Origin: Hydractinia symbiolongicarpus
Taxonomy: Eukaryota; Cnidaria; Hydrozoa; Anthoathecata; Hydractiniidae
NCBI RefSeq assembly: GCF_029227915.1
Contig: NC_079884.1
Location: forward strand, 26,722,001 to 26,786,000
DNA length: 64,000 nucleotides
Reading direction: 5' to 3'
The position numbers and the translations under genes are program-made. A model generated the notes under the pieces. It made no database searches, had not been told where the DNA came from, and saw only the letters and a program-made list of their open reading frames with translations. Positions 1 through 9,840 of the stretch are shown here, one piece after another (the first letter of the stretch is position 1; every line of letters starts with the position of its first letter).

Positions 1-28
1 ACATACATGTACAAAATTTGTAGATTTT

Positions 29-412
29 TGCGAAGCAATTGAGCTTTGCGAGCGAAGCGAGCGAAGCGAAATTGTGGAGCACGTTTGCTACGCGAAGTAT
101 ACCAAGAGAATTATTGAGATTCTCAAAATTTCGATAGAAAAAAAATCATATAAAATCTGCTTAAGGAGATATGACTGATATTTTTTCACGAAAAGGTAGG
201 TTATTTTTTTGTCTAATAGAACAAATAAGTTTGGACCAAGCAGCTCTTATAAATGTTAGCTAAAAATGCCAGTAAATAGGCTTTGTACCCCGCCCCCCCC
301 GTTATTTCCCGATTTTCCGTTTGCCGGAAGCGAAAGACTGGGAAATACACTCAAGCAGTCAAAAAACGGCTATCGGCTGAATTGAATTAACGTGTATTTT
401 ACAGACCTAACA
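29..412 (+). repeat. Left arm of inverted repeat A
   Basis: This stretch reappears in reverse complement at 3085-3477. The outer end carries iterated GCGAAGC-type words, followed by a segment with a run of A before CATATAAAAT and then a C-rich tract near 290-300. The match is broken by small indels and I judge it at roughly three quarters identical by eye. It resembles the terminal inverted repeat of a DNA element. The true outer end may lie before the window start. No transposase coding sequence is visible between the arms. Confidence 0.75.
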
Positions 413-442
413 CAAATACATAGTTTATACCAAGTCCTGATA

Positions 443-3400
443 ACTAGAAATTAAAAAAAGGTTGCGAAGCATTTCGCAAGTTGCAAGCAAAATTAAACTA
501 TCCAATACTTTGTCCCTAGCGCTTCTTGTTTAATTGGCGCTAACATCTTCCGAAATACATCAAAATTGAATATCATATAAAAGAACCCTGGGGACGAGGT
601 AGGAAAATGAACGCTCTGCGGAACAATTCGTTGCTCAAAAACAGTTTTTTTGCGAATAGACTGCGCGAGTATTTGATGTGCGTGGGATATTCTTTTTAAA
701 ATGTGCGAGAAAATTAGATTACGCGAAACTAACAAAAACGAATAACGCGTGTTAAAATTTTGTACCGCCTTTTCCCACAGAATGGTAAAAGTAAAGAGCG
801 CAATACAAAATTACACTTTTAGCAGTATTCCGAAAGATATGTGATACATCGAGTTGTACTACCCGCAGAAGCTGGTCCTAACGTTAACGATTTCGTAAAT
901 GACCTCACAACAAAACAGTATTTTTTTCACGTAAAAATACCGGCAGTAGAAGCCACAGAATCTGCTGGAACGAATTTCGAAAACTTACGGGAAACAATTA
1001 AAACAAAAACAAACAAATCAAAACAGTTTTTTAACTTTATCAAGATTTATTAAATAGCTTCAAATTTGGGCAGAAAAACAATAACGGATTCGCCTTCTTT
1101 TTACCACACGCATTAGAAGATTACATCACTCACCCATTGTACACAATCTAAAAGAAAAAGAAAACATTTTCATATAGTGAAGCTTCCAGTGCCTTTAAGG
1201 GTGGCCAAGTCAATGGAATTGAAAGCACTGTTTTTCATCTTATAAATAATTAAGGCTAATTCGGAAAAGTATAAAAGAAAAAAACTAAACAATTTGGCAA
1301 CTTTACTAATTTTATACGCAAAGTTCCAACCATACCAACAGTTTCCAAATCTGACAAAATAATTTTAGAAGTGTTTATTTTTTCAGAATTTGATTGATGC
1401 AAGGCCAAGGGAAATTAAATAAGTTTATTGTCCTAGACCCAATTAAAAAACATATGCTTCTCATTATTCGTTTTTTTTTTCAACCAACATTAATGTAATC
1501 ACCCAGAGGAAATTATAATGTCTCTTGTGTGTGTTTTAGAAGCTGAGTACACAAATACACAAATATTACAAGTGCTGAACTTTGGCAATCATATTTTGCA
1601 ATCAGACCCTTTTAAAAACTATGCTGAACCATGTCAATTATTAAATTCAGCACTAATAGAAAAGCACCTTGGATAGGATTCTTTGTTGGGCGAATAAAAT
1701 GACTGACAAATGGTTTATCGTGAATGAAATAGTAAATTTTACACAAATAATTTAAAAAATAATGAACTTTGTTATGTGGGTTGTTCTCAAACACACGTGG
1801 GCGGTGGACAAAAAACTGTGATGTAATTTCTCTTGGTCTATTATTCCTGAGAATATTCTAAAATAACAGGGTGTCAATAAGCTGCAAACAGCCACATATA
1901 TAAGGGCGAGTTCAGGCAACTTTTCCAATTAAATTAGTGATTGTCTTCCAAAACCGCCCGCACTTTCCCGAACTTGCCTGGAGCATTTTCAAAATTCAAT
2001 TCCTTGTAACATACCTTGTGGACGATAGTTGGAAAAAGATGCTTTAAGAGAAAGAAGTTAATAAAAATTAAAAGTTAATTATCAAGTAAATTTTATCAAA
2101 AACCATCAAAAACAGTTCTTTTAAGAACTTTACTACCACATAGTTTACTTTATGGTCTATGCAGGTTTTTTCGGGTGAATACTTCAATTTTTTTGCAAAA
2201 CGCTAAACTTGCCCAAAAACGCCTGCACGTTATATGGCGTATGCAGCTTATCAGCACCCTTGTTCTAAAATTACAAGCAGTTTCGAAGATGGCCACGCCG
2301 TTTAGAGGACGTGGTGCGGCTTGGGCATCCTTGAAGTTCTGTTTAATGACAGTTTTAATGTTTTAATGTCGTTTTAAACCTTGTTCTCAGGGAGGGTGTA
2401 CGGAAAACTAATTCCTATTGACAATTACATTGCTGTTGGTTTGATAGCAAAAGTGGATATTTTTTTAATTACTGAAACAGGTTACTTATATAATAAATAA
2501 AAAATGATAAAAAATGGTTGGTCAGCTCACTCTAGCGCCCAGAGCTATTTGTTTTGTCTGCGCCCTAGCTACAGGTTTTCCTATATCTGGCTATCAGTTA
2601 GGTATTAATACAGCTTCTCCATATGTATTCTACAAATTACTTTCAATTCTTTTATACAAAACTGAGCTCTAGCTAGCTACCTTTCGTGTGATAAGCCTTA
2701 CCTTGATTTGGATAAAACCAATTAAAATTGATAATATTGTATTCTTACATCCTCTTAGAAACAATAAAATAAAACACAGCTCGGCGCGTTTTAATTGTAC
2801 AAATTACTTAAATTTTTCTTTAGGAATGGGTACCTTACACAGGAGCTTTCCAATCCAACTAAAATCTCCAGAAAAAGCACAGCAACAAAAAAGCTTAAAA
2901 TACACAAGTAAAGTCGATTAGAAACAGGACTAGCAATAAATTTTTTCAAAAGAAGAAAACCGTTTTAATACTATTATGTTTCATTAAAATACAACTATAA
3001 TAGTATTAGAAGCAAAATTGCAAAGTAATTAATTAATTATTTATACCATAATTAGCTATAATACAAAGAAATAAGGCATATTTTGGGTCTGTAAAATATA
3101 CGTGTCTAAAATGCCGACTACCGTTTCTTGTTCACGGCATATTCCTCTTTGTGTGTTCAAGTTCGGCGGACGTATAATCCGGACCAAAAGACGGGGGGGG
3201 GGTCAAAATCCGGGGGTGGGGGGGTACGAGCCGTACTTATTGCATTTTTTACTAAACTTATACTTTAACCCCTCGGTCCAAACTTATTTTTTTTATTAGA
3301 AAAAAAAATACCCTAGCTTTATGTGCAAAAATATCAGTCCTATTTCTTTACGCTGATTTTATATGATTTTTTTTCTATCGAAATTTTGAGAATCTCAATA

Positions 3401-6074
3401 ATTCTCTTGGTATACCTCGCGTGTAGCAAACGTGCTCCACAATTTCGCTTCGCTCGCAAAGCTCAATTGCTTCGCAATAATTGGCTTAGCTGCATGCTAT
3501 TTCTCTTAATATTTGCACTTGGAAAGCTTTTGAAGGCACATTATGTTAATTTGAACGTTTATAATGCGCAAAAACGTGTTATATTTATGGCTTCATTAAA
3601 AGGAAGATTTTAAAGTACCAAATTATCAGCTTGAATTGGCATGTTTGTGGTATTCTTTTCATACAGCAAAAGAAAAGTGAGTTGCGAAGATATGGATGAT
3701 TTGAAAGATATATTTACGTTTTTTTCCTTGATTTGATGTAGCTAACTAACTAAATTACATTTTGGTGCCTATGGCCACCATGGAAAATTATTTTTGCTGT
3801 CATCCTTCAATCGAATCATTAGCTAGCTAGCTAGATAGCTACCTCTAGGTAAAGTCAGAAGAAGAAAATTCAATTCATAATGATTAACAAAACCCTTTTT
3901 TTTTAATTTTATTACACGATTTTTAAATATTTCCTAAAACTGAAGTTGCTTTTTTTTTGTTGCATTGTGGAAATAAATTTAAGTCATCAATCCAAAACTA
4001 ACGGGAAAATACCTCTTTATTCTTTAAGGTATTTGCTCATTTGTGGTTAAAAACTTTTGTACTTTTTTGTCTTTTTACTGATATATGTTCTAAATCTGAA
4101 CTATGTTATCAAATGGTGCCTTTACCTGGAAATTCTACTTTGTTTACCTACTTTCGCATGTTGTTAAATTCTTCAACACTCAAACCTATAGCAATAAATT
4201 TTTCAAGAAGTTAGCTTATGTACGACGTGTGAAGTCACAAATGACCAATTGGACTTTTGTTCGATAATGGTGGCAACCGTTAATGTAATTATTGTTTTTG
4301 TGAGATTAAGTTTGGACATATATAAAATATTTAAAAAAGATAAAAAAAATTTAGGGCTTCATCATTTTCTTTACGACCCTATGTTTTTGCATTGTGTTTC
4401 ATGAGCTTACAATAATGTGGTATTGCTAAGTTAAGATATGTAAAAACTACTCTTGAATGACCTTTTAGGAATGTGAAACCATATAATACACCTTAATCAA
4501 ATTTTATATTTTTCGTAACTTTTGTGTTCAGTATGGTAGATTAGTATGCGTGTCAACTGGCCAAAAAAGCCATAAGTATGAGGGCAACCTTGAGCAAATT
4601 GTTCAGTACAATTTGTACTTTCCAAATGAAAAACAGTGCCTTCAATCCTGTTGTCTTGGCCACAAAAAGTAGTGATCTATATTTTATGTGGTTAGCCTCA
4701 TTAATTGCAATAAATTTACCCTGTCAATTGTTCCAGGAGGGACAACATGACGGTTCTAGAGTGCTAAAAAGCTTCCATTTGAGCTACAAAAACCCTTTAA
4801 ATTTCTTTTCAATAAGGAACAGCTGTTATATGGGATTGAACCCATTGGAATATGAAGTGAACACTCTACCGACTGAACTACCAATCCCCAAAAGAAGACA
4901 ACCCTCAAAGTAAACAGAGTTGCATGACTTTATTAATTCTATCAAGCATGTATCAATCATATTGTATTTAGTAAATAATTTTTGAGCACTCTTTCCCAAA
5001 AAAAGATATATATTTGTAGTTTAGAAATTTAGCTCTAAATATCGTCTCTTAAAGGCACTGGATTTTAATGTATTTAAAGACTTTACTATATATATAATAT
5101 AATATACTATATAAAAATATTTTCTGTTTCTTTTTAGATTGCGTACGATGAGAGCGAGAGATGTTATCTTTCAATACGTGAGATAAAAAGAAGAAAGCGA
5201 AACCTCATCCCGCGTTGTTATTGTTATTCTGTCAAAAACTTGAAGCTGTTTTATAAATCTGGATAAAGTTAATAAATTGTTTTGTTTCTGTAGATTTTTT
5301 GTTTTTGTTTATTGTTTCCCGTGAGTTTACAAAATTTATTGCAGCAGATTCATTGGCTTCAAGAAATCGGTTTTCATAACTAGTGCCATTATTTTTAAGT
5401 GAAAAAAAACACATGCTGCTTCGTTCGCCTTCTTGTCTCTGAAAGTCTCTATTATTATCAGCGTTCCGAGTATTATTTTCCGGTTGAAAGAGTACCTTAT
5501 GATGTGCATCCCCTTAATTCGTGACATTTTCGCACATTACGGATTGTACAACTCGATGTATTGCATTTCTTTCAAAATAAGGGTTTTAATTTTATAAAAG
5601 TTTAACTTTGCATGGATTTTTAGCGCTAAAAGCTTCATCAATGTTGGATTTACGTCGGCCACCACTGACAATATTGTGATTATTGTCAATATTTAATTTT
5701 ATAATTCTGTGAAAAAGAGGTTTTACGAAATTTCTTAGTTATCGTTTTTGTTTAGTTTCGCGCGATCTAAATTTTCGTACCTTCTTAAAAGAAATATTCC
5801 GCATATATATATTGTATTTTTGCCAAAAAATCACTACTTTTGCACAACGAGTTGTTGTTGTTCCGCGGCGAGTTTATTTTACAACCTTGTCCCCAGGGTT
5901 TTCTACGTCTATGATATTCAGTTTTGGTGTATTTCCCAGATATCAGCTACAGTAAGATGTAAGCACCTCGTCGTATTATATCAAAGAGAAACAAAAGCAC
6001 TAGGGTCAACTATTGGCTAGTTTCGGTTTTGCTTGCAACTTGCGTAATGCTTCGCAACCTTTTTTGAATTTCTA
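443..6074. mobile_element. Long inverted-repeat element B (non-autonomous, degenerate)
   Basis: Both ends read ACTAGAAATT then GGTTGCGAAGC in inverted orientation (443 onward and the complement ending at 6074). Matching blocks continue inwards: about 443-840 pairs with 5560-6074, 841-1060 pairs with 5230-5560, and 1180-1240 pairs with about 4570-4660. The arms therefore cover around 0.8 kb on the left and 1.5 kb on the right, with length differences from indels. The interior (about 1240-4560) is AT-rich and shows no transposase-like reading frame, only short chance frames. I infer a palindromic, non-autonomous DNA element or an older composite. The target-site duplication is not clear: a TA is adjacent on each side, but offset. 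Confidence 0.6.
3085..3477 (-). repeat. Right arm of inverted repeat A
   Basis: Reverse-complement partner of 29-412. It contains two G-runs (about 3193-3222) that correspond to the C-tract near 290-300 of the other arm; these G-runs could form a quadruplex. The conserved outer end finishes at the GCGAA word near 3470, after which similarity to the left arm stops. This arm lies inside the interval bounded by the arms of repeat B, so the two inverted repeats interlock instead of nesting. Confidence 0.75.
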
Positions 6075-6493
6075 GTATGTTTTGTATTCAATGTTTAAAA
6101 AAAGCCCTGTGAACAAGGTTGTTTTCCTTTACATTTTTGCCTCATTTTAAAAATTTGCGTAAAAACTCAACGGTGCGCAGTGATCTCACTTGATGTAAGG
6201 TTTCGTATTTTGCACACGTGAGTAGCGGTAGTTCTCAGATATAACTTACAGTTCAGAATGCAGTAAAAACAACAAATGCAGAAGTTTGCAAAAAAAAAGG
6301 AAAAGGGGAAGTTGTTTTGCAGCGTACACTCAGAGCGACAAATACGTAATCATGCAGCGTGAAACAAACATGATCTAAGTAATATGTGCAGGTAAAATAA
6401 TGTTATCTGACGTTTATTAAATTTTAACCAACAACCAACTTTGGTCTTTTGATCATAGCTAGTGAATTTAAGTCAAAAATTTCTCTCACATGG
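6075..6493. other. Spacer without recognised features
   Basis: AT-rich spacer between element B and the 1.56-kb transposon. I see no coding frame, RNA gene or repeat that I can support here. Confidence 0.5.
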
Positions 6494-6899
6494 CTTGGCA
6501 CTGCTTAGGTAAAGCTAGCCGTACCTAACAGCCGTACCTAAGCCGTACCTTAACCGTACGTAACTACACTTTTCTTTTTAAGGTAAGGTAATGTATTTTA
6601 ATGGAAAAAACTGAGCTAATCGTAGTGGTAAATTTGTTGTGTCACTGAATTTCTGTTTCTCAATCGCCAATGAACCCGCAAAATACGAAAAATGTTAACG
6701 AAACATCTTGCCCTTATAGAAACCAAACGGGGGAGAGCGCGGGAAGGTGATTCCCAAATCGACAAATTAAGTACGGCTGGCAATAAAAAGGTGGTTAGTA
6801 CGAGCGGTGAACTTCAATGCGACTTATCAAGTAAAGTAAAATAAAGGGGATAGGTAAGGAAAAGAGAGGAAAAATATGAAAATTATAAGACAACATATA

Positions 6900-7138
6900 T
6901 TTTACGGTTGGGTCCTATCATATAAGAAACAACTTTGAAGGCTAAAATATGTACAATAAAAACGAAATTAAGTTAAGTACGGCTAGCTAAAATAAGGTAC
7001 GGCTGGACCATATTAAGGTACGGCTGGGTCCTATCATATAAGAAACAACTTCAAATGCTACAAATGTTCAATAAAAACAAAATTAAGTTAGGTACAGCTA
7101 ACCAAAATAAGGTACGGCTGGACAATATTAAGGTACGC
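6900..7138 (+). repeat. Two forward 117-bp subrepeats inside the transposon
   Basis: Each unit runs from ACGGYTGGGTCCTATC through a segment with AAGAAACAACTT to GGTACGGCTGGAC. The copies start near 6903 and 7020. The same unit occurs inverted at 7287-7620. Confidence 0.8.
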
Positions 7139-7286
7139 TGTGTGTTTATGTTTTATCTCGCGGAAAACCGGAACCCAGAACTTTAAAGAGGACTTAAGTT
7201 AAATGTGAGTAAATAAAGGCTAGTAATGTTAGATGCCAAGTTAGAGTCTCGATTACTATTGAATAAATCTTTTGGAATTGACGGAA

Positions 7287-7620
7287 AATTTCGTTTTTAT
7301 TGAACATTTGTAGCATTTGAAGTTGTTTCTTATATGATAGGACCCAGCCGTACCTTAATATTTTCCAGCCGTACCTTATTTTGGCTAGCCGTACCTAACC
7401 TAATTTCGTTTTTATTGAACATTTGTAGCATTTGAAGTTGTTTCTTATATGATAGGACCCAGCCGTACCTTAATATTTTCCAGCCGTACCTTATTTTGGC
7501 TAGCCGTACCTAACATAATTTCGTTTTTATTGAACGTTTTTAGCATTTGAAATTGTTTCTTATATGATAAGACCCAGCCGTACCTTAATATTATCTAGCC
7601 GTACCTTATTTTGGCAACCG
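7287..7620 (-). repeat. Three inverted 115-bp subrepeats inside the transposon
   Basis: Copies begin at TTTCGTTTTTATTGA near 7289, 7404 and 7519, a regular 115-bp spacing. They are the reverse complement of the units at 6900-7138. Each contains GCCGTACCTTA words that also occur in the terminal repeats. Confidence 0.85.
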
Positions 7621-8069
7621 TATTTAAATTTAGCCAGCTGTAGTCACTTTTAGCGCTAGCTCTAATATTGTCCGCAGCGTAATAATGTTCAATCTTACTT
7701 TACTAATGTTTTTCATACATTGAATTTTAAAAATCTCTTTTGTATTTGTATTAAAATCATTTTATAAAAATTATAATACATGTAAGATATATTATTATCG
7801 GTATTTCATCATTGAGGATTCCCTGGGGGTTACTGGGGCTCGACGATGGAGTGCTCCATTTTGCATCATTTTTATCGGCATAGATATTCACCTAAAAGAC
7901 GAAATAAAAGTTAGACAATTTAACTTTGATATACATTAACTACTAATTTTAAGCTTAAAAGCAAGTGGTCTTACACAGAGCTGCTAATTACGAATTTTCT
8001 TAAGTACGGCTAAGGTACGGCTAAGGTGCGGCTGTTAGGTACGGCTAGCTTTACTTAACCCTTGGCACT

Positions 8070-8392
8070 AAAGCTTGGCACCGCAAAGAGAAAGTAAATA
8101 TATTAAAAAGCAAAGTAATTAAATTTGCTTTGAATTTATTAAATTAGCTATATTTCCACCTTAACATAATGTCATACTGCATTTCTGGTAAAGTAGTTAT
8201 TTTATTTTAGATCATTTTTTCTGCCCATATTTAGAAGGCCTGGGCATTTGATGATGCCTGTTTCTTCAGTAATCGTTCCACATAATATACAGTATAGTCT
8301 GAATGTAATCTACCACATCTATATATATGCTAATATCATACCTTTGGCTGGAGGATGGGAATATTAACGAATTGTTCTCCTTTCTCTTTTAT
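8070..8392. other. Spacer without recognised features
   Basis: AT-rich DNA between the transposon and the SINE. I see no coding or RNA feature. Confidence 0.5.
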
Positions 8393-8748
8393 GGCGCCGT
8401 AGATTAGTGGTTATAGCTCTCGTACTCTGCGGGAGACCAGGGTTCGATTCCTCTTGATAACAATTCCACACGGGCGAGTGAATGTTACCATAGCCCCGGG
8501 TTAACCCAAGCCATGTGAGGGAAATTGGGAAGATGGCACACTGTGTGGGCCGTTGGATGTTGCAGGGAGTTGTCTAGTAGAGCGCGGGCTCTAATTGGGT
8601 CTGTGTAGCTCAAAATGAGCTTTAAATACTCTAGGACTCTCTGTCTAAGCCATGGCCCCTCCTGGAAATAATAGACAGGGTATATCCCTCGATATTTGTG
8701 AGGCTAGCCATGTAAAATATGCACATCTATCTATCTATCTATCTATCT
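8393..8748 (+). mobile_element. tRNA-derived SINE
   Basis: The 5' end resembles a tRNA and carries both internal RNA polymerase III promoter boxes: an A box TAGATTAGTGG at 8400-8410 and a B box GGTTCGATTCC at 8441-8451. The two are about 30 bp apart, as in tRNA genes. The sequence does not continue into a normal tRNA acceptor stem. Instead it runs into about 270 bp of non-tRNA body and ends in an ATCT microsatellite (about 8725-8748), the usual layout of a tRNA-derived SINE with a simple-repeat tail. I could not identify flanking target-site duplications. Expression would depend on the intact pol III boxes. Confidence 0.85.
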
Positions 8749-9312
8749 TGACTCCTGTTGCAAAAATGTACACAAGGTGACTTTCTTTGATTGGTGTGAT
8801 GAAACTATGTTTGCATAGTTTCGAAACCAACAGTGACGATATTCAGAACTTTATACCCATTTCATTCAGCTTTGACATTTTTCAAACAAATTACTGCATC
8901 CTTTTTAGCTTTCTATGATCCTATTTTGGTAGTTGTTCAGAGAAGTATGGCAGGATGGAAGCTTTCTAGTGAGTGAGTGTGAATAAATCCCGCTTTGATC
9001 ATTTATCTAAGATCTTATTTTGATGGTTTTCAAACAAATTACAGTGACATTTTAGCTTACAATCCTATTTTTATAGTTTTTAAAAGAATTATAGCAACGT
9101 TTATCTTTGTAAAATCCTGTTTAGATGATTTTCAAGCAAATACAATGAAATCTTATCTGTTTACAATCTCATTGTGATCGAAATACAGCAACGTTTTAGT
9201 TGTTTATGATCCCATCCCGTTTAAATACTTTTAAGTGAACTGCACAAATGTTTTAGCTTCTTCCTTGTTCACAAAACTGCTCTGCAACTTATATTTTTAA
9301 GATGTATTGCTA
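8749..9312. other. AT-rich spacer
   Basis: Repetitive-looking AT-rich DNA in which the phrase TTTTCAAACAAATTAC recurs loosely several times between about 8880 and 9150 with GATCCTATTTT spacers, an old degenerate tandem repeat of about 65-70 bp. No gene is seen. Confidence 0.45.
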
Positions 9313-9840
9313 ATCATCATTCATCATCATTCTCGGCTTAACGTCCGTTTTCTATGCTAGCATGGGTATATTAATGACCCTCTTCCAATCTGATCTAGAC
9401 TGTGTTAGATCTAAACTCAACTTCCTCTGTATCCAGTCTGTACTTATAACCTGCTAAGTCATTCTCGATCTGCCTCTGGGCTTTGCCCCAGGAACTATCA
9501 AGTCTCTACACTTTCTTACCCAATTATCCTCCTCCATTCTTTCCAAGTGCCCCCAGCCAATTCAATCTTCTTATCTGGAAAACATCTTTAATTCTACGGA
9601 TACTTAGCCTGCTTCTTAGCTCATCTGAACTCTTTCTGTCAGACTGGCGTTACACATCCACCTAACCATTCTCATATTCCTTTCTAAACGGTCAAGATCT
9701 TCCTGCTTTATTGCCCATGTCTCACTACCGTACAACATAACACTTCTTACACAGGCCTCATACAACCTACCTTTTACCTCAATTGACAGGACTCTGCTAG
9801 TCAACAAAGGAAGTAACTCTCTGAACTTTTTCCAAGCAGA
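9313..9840 (-). pseudogene. Decayed 3' end of a non-LTR retrotransposon (LINE) reverse transcriptase ORF
   Basis: On the minus strand, 9807-9616 encodes a peptide with RLYEACVRSVMLYGSETWA followed by LERNMRMVRWMC. This is the recognisable C-terminal part of LINE reverse transcriptases found in many invertebrates. Beyond 9616 the homologous frame continues only with frameshifts and stops (a WFGHLERM-like stretch and further basic residues), reaching an ending that includes AAAACGGACGTTAAGCCGAG and a short ATGATG-type tail near 9313-9330. The element is 5'-truncated, so there is no endonuclease or catalytic RT core, and it is disrupted. I infer that it is dead. The clade assignment is left open. 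Confidence 0.8.

Larger units (their letters stand above)
6503..8060. mobile_element. 1.56-kb non-autonomous DNA transposon with 9-bp TSD
   Basis: The element is bounded by identical direct repeats CTTGGCACT at 6494-6502 and 8061-8069, read here as the target-site duplication. Its ends are inverted repeats of about 65 bp that share GTAAAGCTAGCCGTACC and several repeats of the word GCCGTACCT. Inside are two copies of a roughly 117-bp unit in one orientation (about 6900-7138) and three copies of a 115-bp unit in the opposite orientation (about 7287-7620), separated by about 150 bp. The whole interior could therefore fold into a large hairpin. There is no open frame of transposase size. A 9-bp duplication is typical of Mutator-like elements and 8 bp of hAT, so the superfamily is inferred only. 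Confidence 0.85.

Noticed and set aside
8393-8465. Stand-alone tRNA gene
   Set aside because: A and B boxes are present, but no complete cloverleaf or acceptor stem follows; the sequence continues into a SINE body with an ATCT tail.
9616-9807. Small host gene on the minus strand
   Set aside because: The peptide is the C-terminal piece of a LINE reverse transcriptase and the continuing frame is broken.
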